From: Oscillospiraceae bacterium
GTDB taxonomy: Bacteria; Bacillota; Clostridia; Oscillospirales; Ruminococcaceae
DNA length: 64,000 bases
Direction of reading: 5' to 3'
Assembly: GCA_016281125.1 (NCBI GenBank)
Contig: JAEEIA010000060.1
Coordinates: 19,307-83,306, forward strand
Made by a program: the position numbers and the translations under genes. Below, piece after piece: positions 1 to 8,163 of the stretch (within the stretch, counting starts at the first letter, position 1; the number at the start of each line of letters is the position of its first letter). The notes under the pieces were generated by a model. It did no database searches, was not told where the DNA came from, and saw nothing but the letters and a program-made list of their open reading frames with translations.

Positions 1-581
1 AACATAATCGCGCTGAAAATCACCGCGATCCATGGCTTTTTATAGGTGCCTGCGGACATCATCATGAAGCCGCGGAATGCAAATTCCTCGGAAAAGCCCT
101 GAATCATCCAGCCTGTGAACATCATGATCATCATCGGGATGCTGCGCACCGCATCGGACGCATCGCTGACGCGCACGGCACCGGCCGCATAATTGATGCC
201 AATGACGGCGGAGAACATGGCCAGACCCAGCACGGCGCCGATCAGGTAATCCGGAAGGCAGAGATGCTTCGTCACACCCATTGTGCGGAGGGTGCGGCGC
301 TCGATCAGCTTGCAGATCAGAATGTTGATGATGATGCTGACCACGGTCAGATACAGCATAATCCACATCTTATCGGGACTGTCCAGATCAATCGGCTGCC
401 CTTTCACCGTGTTGACGACCATAGCGGGCAGCAGCACGATCACCGAGCCGAACTGCGTGGCGAGCCAGTAGGCAAGCGCCAGCAGAAACAGGATAAAAAT
501 ATTCTTCGGGACGCGCTGCTTCGGCAGGCTGCGGATCCGCTCAAACTGCGGTTGTGTTTCATGTAATTTCCAGTCATTCAT
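1..581 (-). CDS. CPBP family intramembrane metalloprotease, 3' end missing
   Basis: About 193 codons are visible; the C-terminal part lies beyond position 1. Reading the minus strand gives a polar N-terminus, several hydrophobic segments and, near the window edge, GFSEEFAFRGFM. This matches the EExxxR signature of CPBP (CAAX-processing/Abi) membrane proteases, whose glutamates and a later histidine bind the catalytic metal. The later histidine motifs are outside the window. The ATG at 581 has AGGA about 10 bases upstream and overlaps the stop of the pseudouridine synthase gene as ATGA, so the two genes are translationally coupled. Substrate unknown. Confidence 0.8.
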   Translation of the reverse strand, partial: MNDWKLHETQPQFERIRSLPKQRVPKNIFILFLLALAYWLATQFGSVIVLLPAMVVNTVKGQPIDLDSPDKMWIMLYLTVVSIIINILICKLIERRTLRTMGVTKHLCLPDYLIGAVLGLAMFSAVIGINYAAGAVRVSDASDAVRSIPMMIMMFTGWMIQGFSEEFAFRGFMMMSAGTYKKPWIAVIFSAIM

Positions 582-1459
582 AATTCTGTTTTCCTTTCTG
601 TTTCCGTGTTGTTCTGATACAGGAGCATCTGCATTTCATGCCGCAGCGGCGCGGTCACCGAGATCTGTTCTCCGGTGATCGGATCCGGGAAGCACATCTG
701 CCCGCAGTGCAGCGCATGGGTTTGCAGCAGCGAGCAGTCGCCGCCGTACAGCGCATCCCCGAGCAGCGGGAAGCCGATATGCGCCATGTGTACGCGGATC
801 TGATGCGTGCGCCCGGTTTCCGGAATCAGCTCCAGCAGCGTGCAGAGCGGCGTCTGCCGGATCACGCGGTAATGCGTGACGGCGGGCTTGCCGTCTGCGC
901 GGACACAGCGCGTAATCACCGATTCGCGTTCCCGCGCAATCGGCGCATTCACCGTGCCGGAGCCGGTCAGTCCGGGGCGGACAAGCGCATAATAGCGCTT
1001 CTGCACCTGACCGCGCAGCCGGTGCGCAGCGTAGACGGTGCGTGCAATCAGGCAGAGCCCGGAGGTATTGCGGTCGAGGCGGTTCACCAGATGAAATCCG
1101 CTGCCGGGATACGCCGCGGCATACCAGTTTGCAAGCGTATCCGTCCGGTGCAGCATCGACGGATGTGCCGGAATTCCGACGGGCTTATCGCAGACCAGCA
1201 CATGCGCGGATTCGTACACCGCAGACACTTGCAATTCATGGTTCGGCGTGTGATCGCAATGCTCCGGCAGATGCAGTTCAATCAGATCTCCGTCCGAAAC
1301 AGGATCGACCGTGCGCAGATGCTGTCCGTTCCGCGTGATGCCGTCCGGCACAGCCTTGAGCCGTTTCAGCATTCCGGCGGAAATGCCCGCACGCTGCCGC
1401 AGATAGGTTCCCAGCGGCATTTCTCCGCTGCAATCCACGCGGATCTGCAATCTGCTCAT
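578..1459 (-). CDS. RluA-family RNA pseudouridine synthase
   Basis: A 293-residue protein of the RluA/RluC/RluD family, which converts specific uridines in rRNA or tRNA to pseudouridine. An S4-like RNA-binding segment lies at about residues 10-65. The catalytic motif HLVNRLDRNTSGL carries the active-site Asp; most family members have RLDRDTSG, so Asn replaces the second Asp of the motif. A later GRTHQIRVHMAHIGFPLLGD motif is also typical. Start ATG 1459 has AGGAGG six bases upstream. First gene of a two-gene unit with the CPBP protease, driven by a sigma-A promoter at 1491-1519. The exact target nucleotide cannot be read from sequence. Confidence 0.9.
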   Translation of the reverse strand: MSRLQIRVDCSGEMPLGTYLRQRAGISAGMLKRLKAVPDGITRNGQHLRTVDPVSDGDLIELHLPEHCDHTPNHELQVSAVYESAHVLVCDKPVGIPAHPSMLHRTDTLANWYAAAYPGSGFHLVNRLDRNTSGLCLIARTVYAAHRLRGQVQKRYYALVRPGLTGSGTVNAPIARERESVITRCVRADGKPAVTHYRVIRQTPLCTLLELIPETGRTHQIRVHMAHIGFPLLGDALYGGDCSLLQTHALHCGQMCFPDPITGEQISVTAPLRHEMQMLLYQNNTETERKTEL

Positions 1460-1490
1460 ACGGCGCCTCCTCCGTTTCAGTATCCGGTAT

Positions 1491-1519
1491 ATTGTAGCAT
1501 ATGTTTATCTTTTTGTCAA
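1491..1519 (-). promoter_or_regulatory. sigma-A promoter of pseudouridine synthase operon
   Basis: On the minus strand TTGACA (1519-1514), a 17-base spacer and TACAAT (1496-1491), about 32 bases before the start codon. Confidence 0.75.
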
Positions 1520-1557
1520 GTGTGCGGAACAGGGCAGCGCCGGATTGTCGGAAACAA

Positions 1558-1682
1558 GGTATCTCCGATGGATTGATAATGGGGCTCTGCCCCATACCCC
1601 GCCAAAGGGATCAATCCCTTTGGAATCCCACGACACAGGATAATGCAGAAAATGCATCACTTTCGCCATAATGAGATTCTTA
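1558..1682 (+). repeat. Interspersed repeat A, copy 1 (left part only)
   Basis: Begins with the terminal sequence GGTATCTCCGATGGATT and continues through a GGGGCTCTGCCCC hairpin and a paired AAAGGGAT...ATCCCTTT hairpin to ...GAGATTCTTA. The same order is found at 16150, 31834 (inverted) and 47295. The right inverted end present at 47468-47484 is absent here, so this is a truncated copy. It fills most of the gap between two minus-strand genes. Confidence 0.75.
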
Positions 1683-1697
1683 TTTCCCGGCAGCATG

Positions 1698-1731
1698 AAG
1701 CGCCGGCTGTTTTCAGCCGGCGCTTTGATTG
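1698..1731. terminator. Terminator hairpin 3' of the dockerin amidase gene
   Basis: Perfect 12-base stem (AAGCGCCGGCTG / CAGCCGGCGCTT) with a four-base loop, downstream of the minus-strand gene ending at 1758. The T-rich tail is better on the plus strand, so direction is uncertain. Confidence 0.6.
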
Positions 1732-1757
1732 TTCTTTCACGGGTTCACAGTTCAGCT

Positions 1758-2552
1758 TCATATCAGCTTTTCCCAGGGAACATTCTGCTGGGAAACGACG
1801 TTTCTGGTGTAGTAGAGCAGAATCAGCTGGGCATCCTCCACGCTGATCTGACCGTTCAGGTCGGCATCCGCACGTTTGGTCTGTGTATCGTCAAAGCCTG
1901 TCCCCTGCCCGGACACCTTTCTGGTATATGCTTTCAGCACAATCTGCGCATCCTCAACGGAAACCTGTCCGCTGCCGTCCACATCCCCGCGCAGTCCGGA
2001 TACGGCGGCGGATGATTCTGTATACCGCGTATAGAAATAGATCTTATTGTTTTGCAGCTCGGTGAAGCTGATGGTTCTGCCCCATTTCACCCTGCCGATC
2101 CGGTCACTTCCTACAACATTGGCCTCCGCGACTTCAACGGAATCCGAAAGCCGCCGCAGCACGATGACGGAGTGCTGATTGCTGCCCGCGTAATAGCGCA
2201 ATACGTCACCGGCGCGTGCATCACGGACATTGGCAAATTCCTTCACGCTTCCGGATGTCCCGAACGCCGCGTCACTGAGAATCGCAGCAAATGCAGCACA
2301 GCCGGCAGTGCGCTGTCTGGCAGCCTCCCATGTATACGGGTTCGATTGCAGGCTGTACGGCGTATTGTTGTCAAACTGCCTGCCGTCCGGATATTGGGAT
2401 TTCATTGCAAGCAGCTTCTGATACACAGCCTGCTCCTCACTCACGGTGACCGCAGCAGCAGAAAGACTGTTCTGCCGTTCCGGCGCAGAAAAGGCCGAAA
2501 GCGTCATGACCGCACAGAGCAGCACAGCCAGATATTTTGCGATCTGTTTCAT
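1758..2552 (-). CDS. Secreted papain-like (CHAP/NlpC-type) amidase with C-terminal dockerin
   Basis: 264 residues. Signal peptide at about 1-30. The central part has a Cys in RTAGCAAFAA (C85), a His in SNQHSVIVL (H127) and E143/N145 behind it, with the phrase RAGDVLRYY; this is the Cys-His-polar arrangement of CHAP/NlpC-like cell-wall amidases, assigned by eye only. Residues 189-252 are two dockerin repeats (DVDGSGQVSVEDAQ and DADLNGQISVEDAQ), each with the calcium-loop spacing of type I dockerins, so the enzyme should dock onto a cohesin scaffold. Start has GGAG ten bases upstream; a sigma-A promoter lies at 2597-2625. Substrate is inferred. Confidence 0.75.
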   Translation of the reverse strand: MKQIAKYLAVLLCAVMTLSAFSAPERQNSLSAAAVTVSEEQAVYQKLLAMKSQYPDGRQFDNNTPYSLQSNPYTWEAARQRTAGCAAFAAILSDAAFGTSGSVKEFANVRDARAGDVLRYYAGSNQHSVIVLRRLSDSVEVAEANVVGSDRIGRVKWGRTISFTELQNNKIYFYTRYTESSAAVSGLRGDVDGSGQVSVEDAQIVLKAYTRKVSGQGTGFDDTQTKRADADLNGQISVEDAQLILLYYTRNVVSQQNVPWEKLI

Positions 2553-2596
2553 GTTATCACATCTCCTTTTGTTCAGAAACAGGATCCGTCATAACT

Positions 2597-2625
2597 ATTA
2601 TACATAATCGCACTGCATTTGTCAA
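2597..2625 (-). promoter_or_regulatory. sigma-A promoter of dockerin amidase
   Basis: Minus strand TTGACA (2625-2620), 17-base spacer, TATAAT (2602-2597). Confidence 0.8.
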
Positions 2626-2640
2626 TGCATTCGCAACATC

Positions 2641-3171
2641 TTACATAAATTCCCGCCTAAGCACTGCCCTGATCCAGCGGCCTGCCTCCTCCGGCGTCGT
2701 TCCGAGGGAAAATGCAAACTCCTCCTCCAGCATTCTGACAGCGTCCCTGCGGGCATTGTCATCCGCAGCGTTGAGATGCCGTCCCGATTTGAGCAGAAGT
2801 GCCCGCTGCCGCAGAATGCACCGGATCATGCGCAGAAGCTCGGCGGCTTCGCCGCCTGCCAGAACCTGCCGGAATTCGGCCGCGCGCAGCTTGCGGTCCT
2901 CCGTCCAGAGCGGAATGTCATCCTGCCCGGATGCTTCCAGCATTTGCTCGATCTCTGCTTTTGTACGCAGCGGCTGCATTTTTCCGCACAGGGTTTCATT
3001 GTCCAGCGGAACGGAAACCTCCATGCAGGCATTGCGCACGGGCTTTAAAACGTAGCAAAGCCGCATCATCGGCTCCGCGCCCGGATAAGGCACCTCCTCA
3101 AACCGGTCAATCAGGCAGATCCCGGCACCGCCGTAGCGGATATATGTCCCGGCTTCGTATTTCTGAGTCAT
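2641..3171 (-). CDS. CarD family transcriptional regulator
   Basis: 176 residues. The N-terminal segment YEAGTYIRYGGAGICLIDRF is the RNA-polymerase-interacting start of the CarD/CdnL/TRCF family, which in other bacteria binds the RNAP beta subunit and stabilises open promoter complexes. The rest is mostly helical and charged, as expected for the DNA-binding half. The open frame extends upstream to 3309, but ATG 3171 is chosen because AAGGAGG sits seven bases before it and the upstream codons overlap the promoter at 3226-3254. Monocistronic by layout. Which promoters it affects is unknown. Confidence 0.85.
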   Translation of the reverse strand: MTQKYEAGTYIRYGGAGICLIDRFEEVPYPGAEPMMRLCYVLKPVRNACMEVSVPLDNETLCGKMQPLRTKAEIEQMLEASGQDDIPLWTEDRKLRAAEFRQVLAGGEAAELLRMIRCILRQRALLLKSGRHLNAADDNARRDAVRMLEEEFAFSLGTTPEEAGRWIRAVLRREFM

Positions 3172-3225
3172 GATGCGAGCCTCCTTCCTCTGCATCGGCG
3201 GACGTTCCATAATAACGCTACTATT

Positions 3226-3254
3226 ATTATAGCATAGATTCCGGATCGGCTCAA
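3226..3254 (-). promoter_or_regulatory. sigma-A promoter of carD-like gene
   Basis: Minus strand TTGAGC (3254-3249), 17-base spacer, TATAAT (3231-3226). Confidence 0.75.
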
Positions 3255-3312
3255 GGGACATTTTTACCAAAATTTGCTTATTTTTAAGGAAAATCGCAAG
3301 GATTGACACTTC

Positions 3313-3357
3313 TTTTGCAATTCCCCCATTGCAAAATGCGACAAATTATGATACAAT
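3313..3357 (+). promoter_or_regulatory. Promoter of the mgtC pair with overlapping inverted repeat
   Basis: TTGCAA (3329-3334), 17-base spacer, TACAAT (3352-3357). A perfect inverted repeat, TTTTGCAAT (3313-3321) and ATTGCAAAA (3328-3336) separated by TCCCCC, covers the -35 element and could be an operator. The binding protein is not identifiable. Confidence 0.6.
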
Positions 3358-3390
3358 AATTTATAGTATGGCTACAGGGGAGGAAATCGA

Positions 3391-4125
3391 ATGAAAGCTG
3401 TGTTATTATACCTGCGGGAATTCAACGTACTGTCCGTTGTTGTGCGGATGCTGCTCGCGGTTCTTGCAGGCGGCGTTGTCGGCTACGGACGTGCGCGCAT
3501 GCAGCGGAATGCCGGACTGCGAACCTATATGCTGGTCAGCCTCGGCGCTGCACTGACGCTGATGATCTCCGCATATGAGCAGGAGATGCTGACAGGACAG
3601 TGGGCATGGCTTTTTTCAGTTGCTGATGTCAAATTCGACGGCACGCGATACGCCGCGCAGGTCATCAGCGGCATCGGCTTCCTTGCGGCAGGTACGATCA
3701 TCGGAACGGAGCATCAGCAGGTTTCCGGCCTGACCTCTGCGATCGGACTGGTTGCCTCCGCCGCACTCGGTATCGCCGCCGGTGCGGGCTTTTATGAGTG
3801 CGTGCTGATCGGTCTGATCCTGCTCGTCATCACCATGGAATGCATGAAGCCACTGGAGGTCAGCTTCAAACGCAAGCTGCAAAACATTACGATTTTTGTG
3901 GAGTTTTATTCCATCGACGATGTCGGAACGATCTCTGATACGGTCAAGGCACACGGCGCACAGATCTTCGATATTGATATTGAACGCACAGAGCAGGAGG
4001 GTGACAAGCTTCCCTCTGCGATCATGACATTGAAGCTCTCCCGCACGCAGAGCTCGCACTCCGCAATGCTTTCTTCGGTCGCGGAGCTGGAATGTGTTGA
4101 CGCTGTACGCGAGCTGATCTCGTGA
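3391..4125 (+). CDS. MgtC/SapB family membrane protein, first of tandem pair
   Basis: 244 residues. The N-terminal half has the MgtC pattern: VVRMLLAVLAGGVVGYGRARMQRNAGLRTYMLVSLGAAL, then four to five membrane segments with the conserved GIGFLAAGTII stretch. Residues from about 150 form a soluble ACT-like C-terminal domain (IFVEFYSIDDVGTISDTV...). MgtC proteins are linked to Mg2+ limitation, virulence and ATPase control in other bacteria; the role here is unproven. The canonical G-x-E-R motif is altered to GYGRAR (the second gene keeps GLERSYKNRPAG). Start has GGGGAGG seven bases upstream. Confidence 0.85.
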   Translation: MKAVLLYLREFNVLSVVVRMLLAVLAGGVVGYGRARMQRNAGLRTYMLVSLGAALTLMISAYEQEMLTGQWAWLFSVADVKFDGTRYAAQVISGIGFLAAGTIIGTEHQQVSGLTSAIGLVASAALGIAAGAGFYECVLIGLILLVITMECMKPLEVSFKRKLQNITIFVEFYSIDDVGTISDTVKAHGAQIFDIDIERTEQEGDKLPSAIMTLKLSRTQSSHSAMLSSVAELECVDAVRELIS

Positions 4126-4146
4126 AACGGCAGAAAGGAACTGGAT

Positions 4147-4845
4147 ATGCTGCATTTTTTTGACAGCCTTCGGGATATTACTCTGCTTTCCGTTCTGGTG
4201 CGGATGCTGCTCGCCGTGGTCTGCGGTGCCGGGATCGGCCTGGAGCGATCTTACAAAAACCGTCCGGCGGGTTTCCGGACGCATATTCTGGTCTGCATTG
4301 GCGCAACAGCAGCCTCCATGACCGGTATCTATCTTGCCGTCAACCGCCAGTTCCCGACCGACCTGTCCCGTCTTGGCGCGCAGGTCGTTTCCGGACTGGG
4401 TTTCATCGGCGGCGGCACGATCATCGTCACGAAGAAGAAGTCGATCAAGGGACTGACGACCGCGGCCGGACTCTGGGCCTGCGGTATCATCGGGCTGGCG
4501 CTCGGCGCAGGCTTTTATGAGGGCGGCATCCTCGCTGCGGTGACGGTGCTCCTGATTGAGATCTACGGCTCCGATCTCGGCAGCAGGATCCGGCGTCTGC
4601 CGGAATTTCACATCAGCCTGCGTTATCAGGACAAGGCCGTGCTGGACAACATGCTCCGCTTCTGCAAGGACAACCGCTTTGCGATCCGTAATTTGCAGAT
4701 ACGCGGCACCTATGATGAGGCACAACCGGTCTATATCGCTATGATCGACCTGCGCTCGCGGAAGTTTTCCACGCTGGACATGCTGCTGGATCACGCCCGC
4801 AAGCTGGACGGTGTGCTCTCCGTCGGGGAAGGCGAGGATTCGTAA
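4147..4845 (+). CDS. MgtC/SapB family membrane protein, second of tandem pair
   Basis: 232 residues. Shows the full MgtC signature GIGLERSYKNRPAGFRTHILVCIGA and GLGFIGGGTII, about four membrane segments, and a C-terminal ACT-like domain from about residue 145. Lies 21 bases after the first mgtC-like gene with its own AAAGGA site, so the two are cotranscribed from 3329. About half the N-terminal residues match the first copy by eye, which suggests an old duplication. A strong terminator follows at 4857. Confidence 0.88.
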   Translation: MLHFFDSLRDITLLSVLVRMLLAVVCGAGIGLERSYKNRPAGFRTHILVCIGATAASMTGIYLAVNRQFPTDLSRLGAQVVSGLGFIGGGTIIVTKKKSIKGLTTAAGLWACGIIGLALGAGFYEGGILAAVTVLLIEIYGSDLGSRIRRLPEFHISLRYQDKAVLDNMLRFCKDNRFAIRNLQIRGTYDEAQPVYIAMIDLRSRKFSTLDMLLDHARKLDGVLSVGEGEDS

Positions 4846-4856
4846 ATCAGAACAGA

Positions 4857-4896
4857 AAACGGGACGCCCTGCAACAGAGGGCGTCCCGTTTTTTGT
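4857..4896 (+). terminator. Terminator of the mgtC pair
   Basis: Stem ACGGGACGCCCT / AGGGCGTCCCGT with a short loop, followed by TTTTT. May also serve the minus-strand gene ending at 4947. Confidence 0.9.
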
Positions 4897-4946
4897 CTGT
4901 TATGAAGCATCACCGGCAGATTCAGAACGCGGCAGCGTTCCCGTGA

Positions 4947-5726
4947 TCAATCCACCGAAGAACCCCTGTTTTTGCAGTATTGCGTGCAGAGCTTGTCGGT
5001 GCAGTTGGTACAGCGGAGCGCGGCATTCGTGTTTTCCCAGAACCGCTCCGGATACATCATGATGCACAGCTCCCAGATCAGCCAGTCCGCAATCGCCATC
5101 AGAAGCAGCGTCCGGGAAAAGAACCCGCTGACCGTCAGCATCGGGGAGAACATCATCAGGTGATCCCAGTTGAAAATCCGGCAGGTTGTGCAGCATTTCG
5201 CCTTGACAATCAGCCGGAACGGGCACCAGATCAGCACGCAGATCAGATCACAGACATAGAACACAATCGTGATCATGAACAGCGCATCGTCGTTCAGGAT
5301 GTTGAACACCCGCAGCAGCGAAACGACTGCCACGACGGCCGCCCAGATTGCAAACACCTTATACGCGGCCTTTGTAATCTCGATGATATGCCGCCGCAGT
5401 GCCTGATAGCTGAAATTCTCCTTGTCCGGCGGCTGAAAGCGGAATTTGAAATGCTTCTGTGAACCGAGTGCGATGACCAGCCGCTTTTTGACCGGCACCA
5501 GCTGCCAGAGCATATCCAGCATCCACGTCAGCCAGAGCAGGTGCAGCGGGGTAAATCTGCGGAAGAAATTCCAGCCCTCCAGCACCTCGGTCTGCTCCGG
5601 ATCAAAGATCAGGATCAGAATGCACGCAATCAGAATCAGGCAGCGGATCACGAGCTGTCCGGTATACAGTTTTCGGGTTTTGGACGCGCCGTGCGGAGCA
5701 TCTGCACGGCTGAGTGCCTTCTGCAT
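4947..5726 (-). CDS. Hypothetical multi-pass membrane protein with Cys-rich tail
   Basis: 259 residues, family not recognised. About five hydrophobic segments (near residues 25-42, 60-80, 125-145, 150-175 and 200-222). Two cysteine groups stand out: KAKCCTTCRIFNWDHLM after the fourth segment and CTNCTDKLCTQYCKNRG at the extreme C-terminus, both able to bind metal or form an Fe-S site. It begins 33 bases after the dehydratase/activase-like gene and shares its operon, which makes a redox role conceivable but unproven. Confidence 0.65.
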   Translation of the reverse strand: MQKALSRADAPHGASKTRKLYTGQLVIRCLILIACILILIFDPEQTEVLEGWNFFRRFTPLHLLWLTWMLDMLWQLVPVKKRLVIALGSQKHFKFRFQPPDKENFSYQALRRHIIEITKAAYKVFAIWAAVVAVVSLLRVFNILNDDALFMITIVFYVCDLICVLIWCPFRLIVKAKCCTTCRIFNWDHLMMFSPMLTVSGFFSRTLLLMAIADWLIWELCIMMYPERFWENTNAALRCTNCTDKLCTQYCKNRGSSVD

Positions 5727-5759
5727 GTATCACGCCTTCTTTTTCATTCCGGCGGCAGC

Positions 5760-6992
5760 TTATCCCTTCGGCTGCCTTGCATTTGCAAGCATCAGCTTGA
5801 CACGGTTTTCCTGATTGACGCGGGTCGCGCCGGGGTCGTAGTCAATCGCGGTGATATTCGCGTCGGGATACGCATTTTTAATCACGCGCATCATGCCCTT
5901 TGCGACGATGTGGTTCGGCAGACAGCCGAACGGCTGTGTACAGATGATGTTTTCGGTGCCGGATTCCACCAGCGCGGCCATTTCCGCGGTGATGAGCCAG
6001 CCCTCGCCCATGCTGACGCCCTGACTGATATACTTGTCAGCGCGGTCGCGCAGATGTTCAAAGTCATGCGGCGGATCAAAGACGCCGTGCTTCTTCACGG
6101 CTTTGATCTGCTGCTTCTGCATCGCGTAGATTGCTTTGTAGCCGAGGCCGTTGTACACAACATTCTTATCCCGGAAGTGATACAGCTTGCCGTCTACGGC
6201 GGTGCTGATGGCGCAGTACATGACAAATTCCAGCAGCGACGGAATCACCGGCTCGCAGTTTTCGGAGAGCAGATAATCCTCCAGATGATTGTTTGCGAGC
6301 GGGGAATATTTGACATAAATCTCCCCGACGATGCCGACGCGGATCTTGTTTCTCGCGGTGCGCGGAATCGCGGCGAATTCGTCCAGAATGCGCTTGTACA
6401 GCCGCTTGGTATGCAGATATTCCCGTGACTGGAACGCCTTTTCCAGACGCCGCTGCCAGGTCAGCAGCAGCTTATCCGTAGCACCGCGCTGAAGCTCATA
6501 GGGGCGGCACTGGTTCGCAACAAGCATCAGCAGGTCGCCGTACAGCACCGCGTACAGGAATTTCAGGAAGATTGCGGGGGTCATCTGCCAGCCGGAGCCC
6601 GGATCCTTTTCCAGTCCGGAGAAGTTCAGGGAGATGACCGGCACCTGCGGGAACTGCTCAGCAAGCGCTTTTCTCAGCAGATGAATATAATTTGAGGCGC
6701 GGCAGCCGCCGCCGGTCTGCGTAATCAGCAGCGCGGTACGGTTCGGATCATAGCGGCCGGATTTCAGCGCCTCCATGAACTGCCCGATGACGAGCAGCGC
6801 CGGATAGCAGGTATCATTGTGGACGTTTTTGAGTCCCTCGTCCACAACGGCGCGGCTGGCCGTCCGCAGCAGCTCGCAGTTGTAGCCGTAAGGCTTCAGA
6901 ATACTGATCAACAGCTGAAAATGCACCGGCAGCATATCCGGCACGAGAATGGTATGCGTTTTTTTCATTTCCGGCGTAAACCGTGCTGACAT
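5760..6992 (-). CDS. 2-hydroxyacyl-CoA dehydratase / acyl-CoA dehydratase activase-related protein
   Basis: 410 residues. Resembles the C-terminal part of the large CoA-enzyme activase proteins (DUF2229/HgdB-like region). Cysteines in NDTCYPALL, GGGCRASNY and CTQPFGCLPNHI are placed as in Fe-S ligands of that family. The ATP-binding activase (ASKHA) domain is absent here and not encoded next door. Start ATG 6992 is chosen over 7022 because GGAGG lies six bases before it. Operon position: after two small paralogous genes and before a membrane protein. The reaction in this organism is unknown. Confidence 0.75.
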   Translation of the reverse strand: MSARFTPEMKKTHTILVPDMLPVHFQLLISILKPYGYNCELLRTASRAVVDEGLKNVHNDTCYPALLVIGQFMEALKSGRYDPNRTALLITQTGGGCRASNYIHLLRKALAEQFPQVPVISLNFSGLEKDPGSGWQMTPAIFLKFLYAVLYGDLLMLVANQCRPYELQRGATDKLLLTWQRRLEKAFQSREYLHTKRLYKRILDEFAAIPRTARNKIRVGIVGEIYVKYSPLANNHLEDYLLSENCEPVIPSLLEFVMYCAISTAVDGKLYHFRDKNVVYNGLGYKAIYAMQKQQIKAVKKHGVFDPPHDFEHLRDRADKYISQGVSMGEGWLITAEMAALVESGTENIICTQPFGCLPNHIVAKGMMRVIKNAYPDANITAIDYDPGATRVNQENRVKLMLANARQPKG

Positions 6993-7042
6993 TTGAATCC
7001 TCCACTCTAAAAAATCATGCAAGTATGAAAAAGAGGGCGCGC

Positions 7043-7543
7043 TCAGAACCGGATCTGATACGGATACCCGATGGCTTCGGTATATTCCGGCAGAACCGTT
7101 TCCACCGGGAACGGACGCTGCTCCAGCTTGCCCTCTCTGGTGCGTACCAGCGCGCAGAGCTCCCCGATCCGGATATTCTCTTTCCGGCAGAACTCCGCAA
7201 AGCTCGTGCAGAAGGCATCGAACAGATCTCTCTGCTTGACGCGCAGCGCAACGGTTTCATGCCATTTGGCCGTCCAGAAATTCTGCTTCTGTGTGCGCTT
7301 GAGCAGGATATCGAAATGATGCTCCTCCAGCCTGCAAAAGCCGGATACCACAGCATAGTCGCCGTCCTGCTCGTATTTGCCGGATTTGGCATCCAGCCGC
7401 GCATAGCTTTTCATCACATCGACATAGGCCTGGGCAATATCCCTGCCCTGCTGAAAATAGATGCTCTGAATGTCGATCTGCTTTGCAGTGTGCGAATCCG
7501 CATCCTGCCGGAGCGTTTCAGTCAGATCTGTCCAGAGTTCCAT
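7043..7543 (-). CDS. Conserved hypothetical protein, paralogue of its neighbour
   Basis: 166 residues, soluble, no recognised family. Ends with AIGYPYQIRF; the next gene upstream ends AFGFPYQIEF, and both have an N-terminal helical part followed by ARLDAKSGKYE / ARIAARSGNYE, so they are paralogues. ATG 7543 is chosen over a TTG at 7561 because GAGAGGGGG lies upstream at suitable spacing and the TTG overlaps the previous gene. Fourteen bases after the upstream stop; same operon as the dehydratase/activase-like gene. Confidence 0.7.
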   Translation of the reverse strand: MELWTDLTETLRQDADSHTAKQIDIQSIYFQQGRDIAQAYVDVMKSYARLDAKSGKYEQDGDYAVVSGFCRLEEHHFDILLKRTQKQNFWTAKWHETVALRVKQRDLFDAFCTSFAEFCRKENIRIGELCALVRTREGKLEQRPFPVETVLPEYTEAIGYPYQIRF

Positions 7544-7557
7544 ACCGCCGCCCCCTC

Positions 7558-8049
7558 TCAAAACTCAATCTGATACGGAAAGCCGAAGGCCTGGATCCGT
7601 TCCTTTTTCGGCTTTTGCAACGTCACCGGGAGCGTGTGATAGCAGGTCTTGCCGTCCTTATCCAGAATCTGCGCCTGAAACGGGTGCAGGGTAATCTGTT
7701 CCTCTGCGCACATTTTTTTGAGTGCGGAGAGGAACACCTCAAAAAGCTCGTTCTCCGGGTTCAGGGAAATGACGCTCCGTTTGCCGTGCATGAAGCGCTT
7801 TTTCTTTTCCGTTTGCAGCACGGGCTGCTCAAAATCCTTTTCGCTGATCGTGAGGAAGCCGCTGATGAGCGCTCTCTGCTCGACGCGTTCATAGTTTCCG
7901 CTGCGCGCGGCGATGCGCGCCTCCTCCTCAATCATATCAACATACTTGGCGGCGATATTCCGCGCCTGATGATAGCGGCGGCTGCGGAAGTCCGTTTCCA
8001 TGTCTCCGTGAATCTGCACCTCGGCCTTGAGCTGGTCGATAAATCTCAT
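7558..8049 (-). CDS. Conserved hypothetical protein, first gene of four-gene operon
   Basis: 163 residues, soluble and charged, rich in helices; family not recognised. Paralogue of the following gene (shared ARSGNYE motif and C-terminal GFPYQIEF). The start is set at ATG 8049, with AAGGATG just upstream; a longer reading to 8334 would run through the promoter at 8135-8163. A scaffold or regulatory role next to the Fe-S-type dehydratase-like protein is only a guess. Confidence 0.7.
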   Translation of the reverse strand: MRFIDQLKAEVQIHGDMETDFRSRRYHQARNIAAKYVDMIEEEARIAARSGNYERVEQRALISGFLTISEKDFEQPVLQTEKKKRFMHGKRSVISLNPENELFEVFLSALKKMCAEEQITLHPFQAQILDKDGKTCYHTLPVTLQKPKKERIQAFGFPYQIEF

Positions 8050-8134
8050 TTGTATCATCCTTTTCGTTCGCTGCTGACGTTTCTTTTGTTTTTCTTTCGG
8101 CCGCCGATCAGATGCGGCAGCGCATATATACTTT

Positions 8135-8163
8135 ATTATAGCACATTGCAAAAAGAATTTCAA
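8135..8163 (-). promoter_or_regulatory. sigma-A promoter of the dehydratase-like operon
   Basis: Minus strand TTGAAA (8163-8158), 17-base spacer, TATAAT (8140-8135). From here to 8323 nothing else is recognisable. Confidence 0.8.

Noticed and set aside
1558..1682. Reading the family A repeats as a CRISPR array or attachment site
   Set aside because: Copies are dispersed kilobases apart, internally palindromic and not spaced regularly; no cas or integrase genes are present.
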